DNA from: Candidatus Poribacteria bacterium | Lineage (GTDB): Bacteria > Poribacteria > WGA-4E > WGA-3G | DNA: 64,000 bases | Assembly (NCBI GenBank): GCA_022821065.1 | Contig: JAJEEK010000090.1 | Span: forward strand, 83,704 to 147,703 | Reading direction: 5' to 3' | Shown: piece by piece, positions 46,760-56,554 of the stretch | Layout of the letters: the number at the start of each line of letters is the position of its first letter | Position numbering within the stretch: position 1 is the first letter of the stretch | The notes under the pieces: generated by a model | What the model was told of the DNA's origin: nothing | Seen by the model: the letters and a program-made list of their open reading frames with translations, nothing else | The model's database searches: none | Translations under genes and position numbers: made by a program

Positions 46760-47683
46760 CTATTTTTCGTTGTTCTCATTGTTCCGCCACCATGCGACTT
46801 CACTGAATTCTCCATTGACCCATCTCCTGAACACTTGAACGTCTGTGAAATCTTTGAGGACATATCCCAGACGCACCGGTTCTTGGAGTGCAACCCGTAA
46901 AAAGCCTTTTTGAGTGCCGTGTTCAACAAAAAGGGCATGGATCTTTTCGCGGTCTTCCTCTTGCAGTTCCTCGACCAGAATGCTATGATAGACCAAGAGT
47001 TTTATTAAAAACAGAATAGTTATCGGATTGGCATCAACAAAGTGTTGCTCTAACCAACTGTGCACGGGTTCATTCATCATCATATCTATCATAACTTCAT
47101 CTACTTCGATCAACCCGTGGTACATGCGGACATTCAGGTTGCGCTGATACAGCGTCATATAATGAAGGACAGCAACATCTTCTGCAGTGGGTTCGGGGAG
47201 CGGTGGCTTAAAATGTTCGTTCAAAAGTTCCAGATACCGCGCCTCATCTACGGATGCCAACGCCCAAAACTCATCGAAATTCTGGAACTGATTTTCCTGT
47301 GGATAGGTACGTTTCAGGAAGTCTAAATAGGTTTCTGAGTTGATGATTTCTCGAATCCTTGTGAAGGCGTCGTCTAAAACGTTGCCGGGAAATTCCAGAC
47401 GCAACTGTGCCATCATTTCAGCAATTGACGGAGCTCTTTGCATCGGTGCCATTGGGACTGCGTCAAATTGCGGTGCAGATTTCATTGCCAAGATGTTTTT
47501 CTGTACATCTGACAGTACTTCTGCTGCTATTTCTCTCGTGATGAGTTGCGTCGTTGTTTCTGGAGGTGCTAACGCGTTGCGATTTTCGGATTCCGAACAG
47601 CCGCAAATCGCTGCACATCCGAGAAGCACACAAACCGTCAATAAATTGAATAGACATTGATATCGAGGTTGAAAGTATACCAT
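46760..47683 (-). CDS. Hypothetical lipoprotein, tandem paralogue
   Basis: 307 aa; CAAICGCSES lipobox; LQEPVRLGYVLKDFTDVQVFRRWVNGEFSEV. Confidence 0.8.
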   Translation of the reverse strand: MVYFQPRYQCLFNLLTVCVLLGCAAICGCSESENRNALAPPETTTQLITREIAAEVLSDVQKNILAMKSAPQFDAVPMAPMQRAPSIAEMMAQLRLEFPGNVLDDAFTRIREIINSETYLDFLKRTYPQENQFQNFDEFWALASVDEARYLELLNEHFKPPLPEPTAEDVAVLHYMTLYQRNLNVRMYHGLIEVDEVMIDMMMNEPVHSWLEQHFVDANPITILFLIKLLVYHSILVEELQEEDREKIHALFVEHGTQKGFLRVALQEPVRLGYVLKDFTDVQVFRRWVNGEFSEVAWWRNNENNEK

Positions 47684-47847
47684 TTTTTAATTTTCCTTGC
47701 GGTTTTTCAGGTTCGTTGAGTGCCAAGATACGGTTGTTTTCTGTCCGTCCTGCACGTTGTTTGGACTATGTTTTGCTATTGCACCTAAAGCCTGCTGGAA
47801 ACGTAGTGGATAGCAGAATAGGTGCTCCATTTTTTTAATTTTCCTGA

Positions 47848-47900
47848 GACCGAAAATATCGTGCTTTTGTCAAATAACATTATTGTCAATATTTTCGGTC
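47848..47900. repeat. 53-bp palindromic element, inverted relative to 43762..43814
   Basis: GACCGAAAATATCGTGCTTTTGTCAAATAACATTATTGTCAATATTTTCGGTC. Confidence 0.8.
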
Positions 47901-47964
47901 TCGGTTTTTCGGGTTCGTTGAATTCCAGAATACGGTTGTTTTCTGTAGCGTCTTAGCATCAGCA

Positions 47965-50900
47965 TCAATTGTTTTCTGTTTGAAGCGATGCCTGAAACAT
48001 CCCGCTCCGTTCGGTAGCGATATAAAGTTTATCGCCATTGATGGCAATGGAGACGACCCGGTTTGGCAGCCCTGGCAAGATTTGCTCCCATTTGCCGCGG
48101 GCATCCAATTGATAGACCCCAGTAGTGCTGGCACCATAAGTCGTCGTGTCAATTACAGTGATTCGATCTATAATAGTGCGTGTCCCTGTTCTATCAGTTA
48201 TCATACGCCAGTTTTCACCGTCCATTGATGTTAAGACACCTGCGTCTGTAGCGACATGGATCGTTGAACCGGCAAAAACGATTTCGTTGAAATGTTCAAA
48301 TCGAAGCGGCAGCGTTGCAGTCAGGTCTTTCCATGTGTTCCCAGCATCAAGCGATCGAAAGAGGTGCCCATCGCGTTTTCCAACGTAGACGGTTTCGCCT
48401 GAAACAGCGAGAATCAAATGGTCGGGCCCCTCATCGTTAGCAGGCGCGTTGATGTCCACGAGTCCAGTGTCGAACCATTCAGGTTCGCCGCGTCTCCACC
48501 GCAGGAGCCGTCCCTGATACGCCACATAGAATGTCTCGCCGCTGACTGCAAACGCCCGAGGCACCGATATATTCTGGCGAGTTGACTCTGTCAATTCACC
48601 TGTTTTCTTGTGATTGTTATCGGCGTTATCGGCTCTATTTTCTTCGGACCCCTCCTGCAATTCCGTTTTTTGCATTTCTATAGAACGATTTTCGCTAAAA
48701 GTCGGGGTCCCTTGAACAAGGACCAGATCAGTGTCACTCGCGGAGAGATAGAAAATGCAGGCGGTATCTTTGACACCTGAGACTGATGTGATGCCGTAAA
48801 GGATACCGTCAGAAACCGTTAGTTTTGGTACGAGCAGTAAACCGCCAGCATTCATCAATTGTTTTTTCCACGTTGATGTCAATTCATTAGGATCGAAATG
48901 CAAGGTTTGCCACGACATTCCGCCGTCTGTGGATTTGGCGATGCGCGTGCCGGTATTGCCGTAGAGGGCATTTTTGAAAGCTATGAGGTTAGATATTCTG
49001 GTGGCTATCATTCCTGTCATAAAGGGCTGCCACGATTCGCCCGTATCAGTTGAACGGTTAATCCCAAAAATTCCCGCCGTGAGTACAGTATTTTCGTCCA
49101 CACCGACAGCAGGGAACATACTCAATAAAAATGAATTCATCATTGCAACTGAGCTCGGCTTCTGATCACCCCCTGACCATGTTTTTCCACCATCCACGGA
49201 TCGGAGATGGAAACCGATGTATCCGATTGCTAAAAGTGTTCTTCCAGCAGTGAGGATTTTTACACCGGGTGACATCCTTATAAACGGTGATTCGGTTTGA
49301 GGTGTTATATCTGTCCACGAATCGCCCAAGTCGGCTGAGTGGAAAATTTCCCACATATCATATTGTTTCTTATCTACTGCTTCTTGTATAGATGCCTTCG
49401 CTTGGGAAGAATTTAAAACATCGGGTCCTGTCCCGACATAAAGGTTATTTTTTAAAACTGCCAAAGAATGGATGGCTCGGGTGGTATTCAGTGGCAATTT
49501 TTCTAAACCGTGTCTTGGCTTGATACGGTAGAGCCCCTGATTTGTGGCTACGAACACGGTATTTTTGATGCCGGTTATTGCATAGCTGATTATCTCTGTT
49601 CCTTCCTCATTCAGTGGGGTCCATTGTGTGCCTATATCTTCAGATCGAAAAACGCCTTCATCTTTGAGTGCAAGGTAGAATGCTTCATCGGTTACTGCCA
49701 GTCCGATAGCGACTCCTTTTGGGCGTGCGCCAAGCGATGTCCATGTCTCTCCTTTATCGGTTGAACTAAACACTTCATCAACAGAGACAAGATAGAGCGT
49801 GTTATTTTTCTCTGTCATCGGTATCATGTTGCCGCCGCTGGCAGCGGTTGGAAAGTTAATGGCTGATGCGGGACTGGTGAAGGCCCATGCAGAGGCATTG
49901 GGTGTCAATTTATAGATACCGAGGTGCGAAGCGGCGTAAGTATCGCCTTCTGAACTTACGAATAAACCCAATACTGGACCGAAACCCGGTGCATTTGCTT
50001 GTTTCCACTGCTGCTTGAGTGTCGGAGGCACTTCCTTGTCTACCTGCAGGGTGGGAACCGGTACAACCGGTTTTGCAATTTGCACACCGGTTCCGCTGTT
50101 TTTACCTGTGACATCGAGATGTCCGGCTTGGTTTCGCAGATCTGGTTCCGCTTGTGTATCAATGACAACGGGTGCGTCAATGATTTCAACAGTGGTTTCG
50201 GATTGGGCGTTCAAGTTGTAAGGTTTTTGGAAACGGAGGAGGTGTTGCGCCCCGACCCCGAGCATTAGCATTATGAAGATGGCAGCTGCGCCGAAAGCTG
50301 CCCATGGTAGGATCGGCTTTCCAACTTGAGGGGTTGCTGGTTTTATGTCGGCGACTTGTTGCATAATGCGCTCAATGAAATTGGTAGGCATCTGGACGGT
50401 TCCAAGCGTTTCGCGAATCAGGTGTTCTTCGGCTTGTAAACGCTCTCGTGCGCGTCGCAGCCGACTTTTAATCGTGTTCACCGAGACCCCCAGGAAGTTG
50501 CCAATTTCTTTCGTTGTCATTTCACCGAGGTAGTGAAGTGTCACCACCGTGCGTTCACTTTCCGGCAATGTTTCGAGAAGTTCTTTGACAATTTCGTGGC
50601 GATGTTCCATGGCTTCCGTCTCCCGTTGCTCTGATACATAACGTTTATAAGAAGAGCCCTCTACCTCCGCTACAGATGTGTTTTCCAGGGATTGCATCGC
50701 AGGTTTGTTGCTTTGATGCCACCGTTTGCAAAGGTTGCTTGCAATAACATAAAGCCATCCAGCAAACTGGTTGGGATTCCGTAGCGTAGCGAGGTTTTTG
50801 TAGGCTTGGATGAAGGCATCTTGGGCGATTTCTTCAGCGATGTGAAAATCGCCGATCTTCCGCCATGCGAGTGCGTGAACGCTCTTTTGGTACTTTTGAA

Positions 50901-50970
50901 CTAAAGTCGTGAACGCGGCTTCATCGCCTGATAAGATTCTGTGGATTAATTGAACATCATTTTCTACCAT
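47965..50970 (-). CDS. ECF sigma factor - TM helix - Asp-box/BNR beta-propeller fusion (copy 1)
   Basis: Start refined to MVENDVQLIHRILSGDEAAFTTLVQKYQKSVHALAWRKIGDFHIAEEIAQDAFIQAYKNLATLRNPNQFAGWLYVIASNLCKRW; region 4 LHYLGEMTTKEIGNFLGVSVNTIKSRLRRARERL; TM ILPWAAFGAAAIFIMLMLGVG; Asp boxes SSTDKGETW, HSADLGDSW, RSVDGGKTW, RSTDTGESW, KSTDGGMSW, RSLDAGNTW. Confidence 0.92.
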   Translation of the reverse strand: MVENDVQLIHRILSGDEAAFTTLVQKYQKSVHALAWRKIGDFHIAEEIAQDAFIQAYKNLATLRNPNQFAGWLYVIASNLCKRWHQSNKPAMQSLENTSVAEVEGSSYKRYVSEQRETEAMEHRHEIVKELLETLPESERTVVTLHYLGEMTTKEIGNFLGVSVNTIKSRLRRARERLQAEEHLIRETLGTVQMPTNFIERIMQQVADIKPATPQVGKPILPWAAFGAAAIFIMLMLGVGAQHLLRFQKPYNLNAQSETTVEIIDAPVVIDTQAEPDLRNQAGHLDVTGKNSGTGVQIAKPVVPVPTLQVDKEVPPTLKQQWKQANAPGFGPVLGLFVSSEGDTYAASHLGIYKLTPNASAWAFTSPASAINFPTAASGGNMIPMTEKNNTLYLVSVDEVFSSTDKGETWTSLGARPKGVAIGLAVTDEAFYLALKDEGVFRSEDIGTQWTPLNEEGTEIISYAITGIKNTVFVATNQGLYRIKPRHGLEKLPLNTTRAIHSLAVLKNNLYVGTGPDVLNSSQAKASIQEAVDKKQYDMWEIFHSADLGDSWTDITPQTESPFIRMSPGVKILTAGRTLLAIGYIGFHLRSVDGGKTWSGGDQKPSSVAMMNSFLLSMFPAVGVDENTVLTAGIFGINRSTDTGESWQPFMTGMIATRISNLIAFKNALYGNTGTRIAKSTDGGMSWQTLHFDPNELTSTWKKQLMNAGGLLLVPKLTVSDGILYGITSVSGVKDTACIFYLSASDTDLVLVQGTPTFSENRSIEMQKTELQEGSEENRADNADNNHKKTGELTESTRQNISVPRAFAVSGETFYVAYQGRLLRWRRGEPEWFDTGLVDINAPANDEGPDHLILAVSGETVYVGKRDGHLFRSLDAGNTWKDLTATLPLRFEHFNEIVFAGSTIHVATDAGVLTSMDGENWRMITDRTGTRTIIDRITVIDTTTYGASTTGVYQLDARGKWEQILPGLPNRVVSIAINGDKLYIATERSGMFQASLQTENN

Positions 50971-51130
50971 CAGAACTCCCTGTGATTCGCGCGAGTTGCC
51001 ATCTTTTGGGTTGTAATAGTTGTTGTGGTATAGACTGTTAATCTGTGCTTCTGCGTCTGCAAACGAACAATTGAAAGCACAAAACGGAGACTTGATAGTT
51101 AATCTTGTCTGTGGCAACTTGGGTGATTTA

Positions 51131-51190
51131 ATAATTAATGATACAATTTTGAGGGGAAAAGGGTGCATAAGAAAAAAAAAATCTGACACC
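51131..51190 (-). promoter_or_regulatory. Candidate promoter/operator shared with 63351..63420
   Basis: Minus strand GGTGTCAG...TTATGCACCCTTTTCCCCTCAAAATTGTATCATTAATTAT. Confidence 0.5.
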
Positions 51191-51219
51191 GGTAGGATTT
51201 GTGTAAATTCTGCTACAAT

Positions 51220-52074
51220 TTAGTGCATTGCTTGTTTTAGTTGTCCCCATGTCGCTGTTAGTTTGCCTTGGGGTTGGCCCGACAAATTGCCGTGATTTGG
51301 TACATCTTTACCTGTAATCTTGAGATTGTCGAATCGAGCGGTATAGCCTGTGAGACCGAAACCGACACTGCCAACAGTGAGATCCTCCTTAAACGGAAAG
51401 TTTTGGAACAGACAGGTGAAAGATAGAACATTCTCTCCATTAACCGAGAGTGTAAACTGTTCTTGATCCACGCGTAGTTTCATACGATTCCACTCCCTTG
51501 TTTTGAGAAAAGGGTGCGGGAAAACCGTTGTGCAATTCATAATTGCTCCCGCTTTCAAAATCTCTTCTTGGATTTCTTCGCCCGCGGGTCCGTTGAACAC
51601 TTCGTTTAATTTGTCACGCTCTATATTAGCAAATTTATCTATTCTGGCAAAGAAAAGCGGCAGTCCCGCGATCTGTCCTGTAGACAAATTGAAAACGACA
51701 CCTGAGACTGTCGGTGATGGTGCGTTCCAGAAGATATTCCCGATTGCGAAAACAACGGCGTGTGTTTCATTGACTCTGGCGGCAAGCACGATGTGTCCGC
51801 GTCCGTGTCTGACGAGCGGCATTACATCAATTTCTACTTCATAATCGTGCCATGCTGCATTTTTTATGACCAGCATTCGGATGGCGTTATCCTTGCTTTC
51901 TGCGTGAAGTTCGCCATTAACGAGTTTCCACTCAACAACAGGGAGATTTCGCTCAGTAACTTCTTCCCAATCCTGGAAGTTAAAGTTATCGAATGTCTCC
52001 AGAAATGTTCCAGCAAAGCTGGATAACGTCTGGATAAGGGTGAGACTTACAATCATCAAAATCGCAAACTTCAT
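51220..52074 (-). CDS. Secreted DUF1080/LamG-like protein with WGxLK tail
   Basis: 284 aa; signal peptide; GTFLETFDNFNFQDWEEV...; ends GKLTATWGQLKQAMH. Confidence 0.8.
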   Translation of the reverse strand: MKFAILMIVSLTLIQTLSSFAGTFLETFDNFNFQDWEEVTERNLPVVEWKLVNGELHAESKDNAIRMLVIKNAAWHDYEVEIDVMPLVRHGRGHIVLAARVNETHAVVFAIGNIFWNAPSPTVSGVVFNLSTGQIAGLPLFFARIDKFANIERDKLNEVFNGPAGEEIQEEILKAGAIMNCTTVFPHPFLKTREWNRMKLRVDQEQFTLSVNGENVLSFTCLFQNFPFKEDLTVGSVGFGLTGYTARFDNLKITGKDVPNHGNLSGQPQGKLTATWGQLKQAMH

Positions 52075-52146
52075 GGTATGCTCCTTAGAAGGGTAAAATA
52101 TAAAAGGGACGTAGAAGTTGTAATAGATTTCTTCGATAAGAGAAGA

Positions 52147-53178
52147 CTACTTGGTTGTACTTTCTGGTTGTTTGAGTTTGCCCCAAAGCGTCATCTGTTT
52201 TTCCGCGCTCGGCGATACAGAGAGAAAACTGTCTGGGACCCATTGAATATCGCTCCCGACTAATTTTCTCGTCGTTTCAAGCGGTTTGTCGCTGCCAATG
52301 TCTGCTGTATTGACAACACTGATGACGGAGTTAGCAAAAATGCCTTCTGCGGGAATCCATATTCCAGGACGAATTTCTGGTAGTTGAACCAGAACATAGG
52401 CGACGCATTTTCCGCTCGGAGACCATATCGCGTCGGAGATTGTTACGAGTCCTTTATACAAGCGGGTGAGTTGACGCATATTTTTCCCATCTACATCAAT
52501 ACTGAAGAGAGCAGTGCCTCCTACAGCATCTCCGGGTGGGACAAAAGCGATCTCTTTCCCATTGGGTGCCCATGTGCATACACGGGTAAACGTATCTGTG
52601 AGCCGTCTCAACCCTCTGCCTTCAGCACTCATGACATAAATAAAGGATCCTATTTCTGCATCTTTTCTTTTTCCGCTAAAGGCAATTGATTGACTGTCAG
52701 GAGACCAAGCGGGTCTTTTGCAGCCCCCTCGGTTCGTCAGTCGCATTACATTTCCGCCATTCGCGTCCATTCTGTAGATGTCCATTTCTCCGTTCCGTTC
52801 CGAGATGAATGCAATCCACTTTCCATTCGGAGACCACGCGGGCGAAATATCTCTGCTATCTTCCAAAAAAGTCAAGCGATGGTGTGTGTTCGTTCTCACA
52901 TCCATTACATAAATATCGGGGGATCCGTTTCGGTTCGAGCTGTAGACAATCGAAAGTCCGTCAGGTGACCAGCTGAAGTTGCCCATAGATTCGGGACCTA
53001 CCGTCAGTTTTTGAAGTGGTTCACCTTGGGTATTTATAAGATGGATGGAGTGCTCTCCGTTCGTTCTGGGCAGAAAAGAAATGATCTCAGTCTCTGCTGC
53101 CCACCCATCGCTGATGAATAGGCTAATACTTGGCAATAACACTATTGCTAATATCAAATAAATTCGTATGCGTTTCAT
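52147..53178 (-). CDS. Secreted TolB-like beta-propeller with WGxLK tail
   Basis: Repeats SPDGLSIVYSSNRNGSPDIYVMD, SPNGKWIAFISERNGEMDIYRMD; ends SVSPSAEKQMTLWGKLKQPESTTK; start refined to 53178. Confidence 0.85.
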   Translation of the reverse strand: MKRIRIYLILAIVLLPSISLFISDGWAAETEIISFLPRTNGEHSIHLINTQGEPLQKLTVGPESMGNFSWSPDGLSIVYSSNRNGSPDIYVMDVRTNTHHRLTFLEDSRDISPAWSPNGKWIAFISERNGEMDIYRMDANGGNVMRLTNRGGCKRPAWSPDSQSIAFSGKRKDAEIGSFIYVMSAEGRGLRRLTDTFTRVCTWAPNGKEIAFVPPGDAVGGTALFSIDVDGKNMRQLTRLYKGLVTISDAIWSPSGKCVAYVLVQLPEIRPGIWIPAEGIFANSVISVVNTADIGSDKPLETTRKLVGSDIQWVPDSFLSVSPSAEKQMTLWGKLKQPESTTK

Positions 53179-53239
53179 ATTTATCATGTCTTTCTTTTTA
53201 AGGCATGGTTCTGTTTGGTACTGAAGGTTCTGCATAGGT

Positions 53240-54115
53240 TCAAAATGATTCTGACTTGACTTGTCCCCAGGTTGTGGTTATGGAAGTATTTCTCGGATTG
53301 ACAGCAAGCGCACCACTGGTAGTCGCCCCATTCATGCCAATTAGCGTATATCCATTCCCCGATTTATCTTTAAAGCGAGTTTTTCCTGATCGCTCGTCAA
53401 AGTCCCAAAGTGCTAACGTGTGCGCATCGTTAGGGAGACGATGCGGTGGATCAAATGGCTCAATTCCGCGTTCGGCAGGTAAGTCGTACCGGGCGATATT
53501 TGAAAACCTTATCACATCAATTTCGCCATGGAAGTAGGTATATATGTGTTGCAGTCGGTTTCCGCCAAACACTTCTACCTCTTCTTGATATCCACCGATG
53601 AAGAAATCTTTACGTTTTCTCCTAACCTCCGCAGCCACTTGATTCATTCTGTCAAACTTTTTTGATCGGAGTATCCAATTGTTGTGTACGAAATGAAATG
53701 TGCTGTCTCTGTAAATGATTGCCACATAGTTCCACTGGTTTCTTTCCACTTCAACATCGGTTCCTGTGACGCCGTGAGCTGTTGCTCCTTGAAGGTGTGC
53801 TGCACCCCAGCAACAGAATTGATTCTTACCAAGTTCACAATGTCCACTTGGGGTCAATCCGAAGCTAACTTGCTGTTGAAGAATTATCTCTCGTTCTTTG
53901 CGTTTCGGTCCAGTCTTTGGGTAAAACCACATTTCGACAGTGAACTCATGGGTATGTTTGGGGAAAATATAGCCATGTTCGGCAAGTGGGAGAATTGCAT
54001 AGTCATCCTCACCATCAAGCATCAAGACACCACCGGAAGGCTCGAAAGAAAAGACAGGCAGAACGAAACTCAGCAATAACACCGCACTGAGTAGTAATTT
54101 AAAGTTAATAAACAT
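53240..54115 (-). CDS. Secreted LamG-domain protein with WGxVK tail
   Basis: 291 aa; HEFTVEMWFYPKTGPK...HGEIDVIRFSNIARYD...HTLALWDFDERSG; ends TTTWGQVKSESF. Confidence 0.85.
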   Translation of the reverse strand: MFINFKLLLSAVLLLSFVLPVFSFEPSGGVLMLDGEDDYAILPLAEHGYIFPKHTHEFTVEMWFYPKTGPKRKEREIILQQQVSFGLTPSGHCELGKNQFCCWGAAHLQGATAHGVTGTDVEVERNQWNYVAIIYRDSTFHFVHNNWILRSKKFDRMNQVAAEVRRKRKDFFIGGYQEEVEVFGGNRLQHIYTYFHGEIDVIRFSNIARYDLPAERGIEPFDPPHRLPNDAHTLALWDFDERSGKTRFKDKSGNGYTLIGMNGATTSGALAVNPRNTSITTTWGQVKSESF

Positions 54116-54209
54116 TGAGGGACCTCTTTTCCCCTTATCAGGGGAGGGTGACTCTAAGACGGGGTGCGTAAATCGTATAAATTAACATATTCCTTCTGTA
54201 ATATCGTTG

Positions 54210-55325
54210 CTACTTGGTAGCCTTTTCTGGTTGTTTGAGTTTGCCCCAGAGTGTCGTCTGCTTCTCTGCACTTGGCGAAACTGAGAGGAACCCTTCTGGT
54301 ACCCACGCGGGATATAAGTTCAACGATAAACCTCTTTTCTCCATCAGAAGCGGTTTTCCGCGTCCGTTGTTAATCGCGTTTATGACATAGATATCAGAAC
54401 TTCCAGGCTCTAACACACTGTAGGCAATCCGGTCTCCATCAGGGGACCACGCTGGGTAAGAAATCAGGGGATTTGGAAAACCTATCACTGCTACCGGTTC
54501 TAATCCAGGTCCACCTTGAGTGAGTTGGTGAAAGTTTTTTCCGTCTGTGTCAATCACACAAAGGTGTGTTCGCTTCTGCTTAGGGATATCCATACCAAAA
54601 GCGATTTGTTTTCCATCGGGGCTCCAGGAACATTCACCTCGAAATATACCATTGAGTGCCTGTACCGCTTTATCATTAATTCGTCTTAACCTTCTTCCAT
54701 CGGCATCCATCATATAGATACCTTTCCGTTCATTGCCTCGATGGCGGGAGATGAACGCAATCCATTGACTGTCTGGAGACCAAGCAGGTCTCCCGTTTGT
54801 TCCCTGATTCGTTAACTGTCTCAGGTTTTCCCCGTTAGCCTCGGTTTTATAGATGTCAGAGCGATGTGCGTGTCCAAGTCCTTTGTTTTCGGGTTTTTCG
54901 TGGTCAATAGAGAGGAACGCGATTGATTGCCCATCAGGTGACCAAGCCGGAAACCATTCTTCTTCGTGACGGTTTGTTAGCCGCCGGTGTTCTCTTGTTC
55001 TTGTGTCCATTACATAGATCCTATAAGTGCCGTCTTGGTTGGAGGCGTAGGCAAGAAGCTGCCCATCTGGTGACCACGCCGGAGATCGTTCATCGGCGGG
55101 ATGGTTCGTGAGGCTGCGGAGGTTTTCGCCATCGGTGTTTATGACATAGATATCAAAGTTGCCCGTCCGCTTAGAGGCAAAGGAGATCCGCTTACTTCCA
55201 GCAGCATCTGCCGAGTTACCTATGAACGGTAGAGTGCCATTTAGAAATAGGACTGCCGCTAATATTGGACCTACAAGCCTACTTTTCGTAAAAAAGAGAG
55301 GGGTCTCAATCCTTGTCCATCTCAT
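54210..55325 (-). CDS. Secreted TolB-like beta-propeller with WGxLK tail
   Basis: 371 aa; SPDGQLLAYASNQDGTYRIYVMDTRT...; ends SVSPSAEKQTTLWGKLKQPEKATK. Confidence 0.85.
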   Translation of the reverse strand: MRWTRIETPLFFTKSRLVGPILAAVLFLNGTLPFIGNSADAAGSKRISFASKRTGNFDIYVINTDGENLRSLTNHPADERSPAWSPDGQLLAYASNQDGTYRIYVMDTRTREHRRLTNRHEEEWFPAWSPDGQSIAFLSIDHEKPENKGLGHAHRSDIYKTEANGENLRQLTNQGTNGRPAWSPDSQWIAFISRHRGNERKGIYMMDADGRRLRRINDKAVQALNGIFRGECSWSPDGKQIAFGMDIPKQKRTHLCVIDTDGKNFHQLTQGGPGLEPVAVIGFPNPLISYPAWSPDGDRIAYSVLEPGSSDIYVINAINNGRGKPLLMEKRGLSLNLYPAWVPEGFLSVSPSAEKQTTLWGKLKQPEKATK

Positions 55326-55379
55326 TATTTTTTTCTTTCCAAGATATGGTCCGTTTGGGACCGAAGGCTCTGCCTAAGT

Positions 55380-56270
55380 TCAAAACGATTCTGACTTCAC
55401 TTGTCCCCAGGTTGTCGCTAAAGAGTTATCGGGACGAATTTCAAGGCTTCCAACATCTCCGCCATCGACGACAGTGGCACCATTCATGCCGATGAGCGTC
55501 TTCCCATTGCCAGACGCATCTTCAAAGCGGTCTGCGCCTTCCTTGTCATTGAAATCCCAGAGTGCTAACGTGTGTTCATCATTCAAAAAACGAGGGGGTG
55601 GATCAAACGGATTGTGCCCCTGTTCAGCGCAGTCATACCGAGCGATATTTGAAAACCTGATCGCATTAATTTCGCCATGAAAACCACTCACTTGGAATAA
55701 CAAGCCCCCGTTAGGTGCCACAAACTTATCCTCACCATATCCGCCTACGACGAAATCCTGAACGCCTTCAGGTCTATTGATATGCAAAGATATCCTGTCC
55801 ACAAGAGGAAGTCTCCAGCCTTGACTAATTCGGTCATTGGTCGCATGACAAAGCGTGCTGTTCTTGAAAATGATTGCTATATAGTTCCATTGATCCTTCT
55901 CAATTGCACTATCAGATCCTACAAGTCCGTGAGCTGTGTTGCCTGAAAGATATGCATGACGATAACTGCAAAGTTGATTCTGTCCGAGTATACACTTTTC
56001 TCTGGCCAGCAATCCGATGGAAACTTGCTGAGTCAGAATAAGGTCTTTATCTTTCTCCTTCGGTTCAGTTTTCGGATAGAACCATACTTCAACAGTAAAC
56101 GCATGGGTGTTTCTGGGGAAAATATGCCCATGTTCCTTAAAAGGGAGTATTGCATAGTCATCCTCACCATCTAATGACAAAACTCCACCAAAAGGCTCCA
56201 AAGAAAAGACAGGCATAACTAAACTGAACAATAACACCGTACTTAATAGTAATTTAAAGTTGGTAAACAT
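55380..56270 (-). CDS. Secreted LamG-domain protein with WGxVK tail
   Basis: HAFTVEVWFYPKTEPKEKDKDLIL...HGEINAIRFSNIARYD; ends LATTWGQVKSESF; start refined to 56270. Confidence 0.85.
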   Translation of the reverse strand: MFTNFKLLLSTVLLFSLVMPVFSLEPFGGVLSLDGEDDYAILPFKEHGHIFPRNTHAFTVEVWFYPKTEPKEKDKDLILTQQVSIGLLAREKCILGQNQLCSYRHAYLSGNTAHGLVGSDSAIEKDQWNYIAIIFKNSTLCHATNDRISQGWRLPLVDRISLHINRPEGVQDFVVGGYGEDKFVAPNGGLLFQVSGFHGEINAIRFSNIARYDCAEQGHNPFDPPPRFLNDEHTLALWDFNDKEGADRFEDASGNGKTLIGMNGATVVDGGDVGSLEIRPDNSLATTWGQVKSESF

Positions 56271-56317
56271 CAGAATCTCCTTATTTATAACGCAAGTTGC
56301 CCCCCATTTATCCATTT

Positions 56318-56394
56318 ATAGACATAGCACTCCTACGGAGTGCGGTCGCTTAGATATACCACTTCTATAGACATATCATCCCTACGGGATGAGG
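56318..56394. repeat. Two adjacent short palindromes of the TATAGACATA family
   Basis: TATAGACATAGCACTCC-TAC-GGAGTGC ... CTATAGACATATCATCCC-TAC-GGGATG; the first resembles 15954..15986. Confidence 0.65.
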
Positions 56395-56554
56395 AAAAAT
56401 CCTTGAAAAATGCTGTGGAAATCCGCAGAAACCTCCAAGCAAAAACACCTCCCTTATCAAGGGGAATTGGGTCATTTGTAGATGTCAATATATTTTTATA
56501 ATTTACCATAGATGCAAAAAGCAGTTATTTTCGTCCTCGAAATCCTCTATTCCT

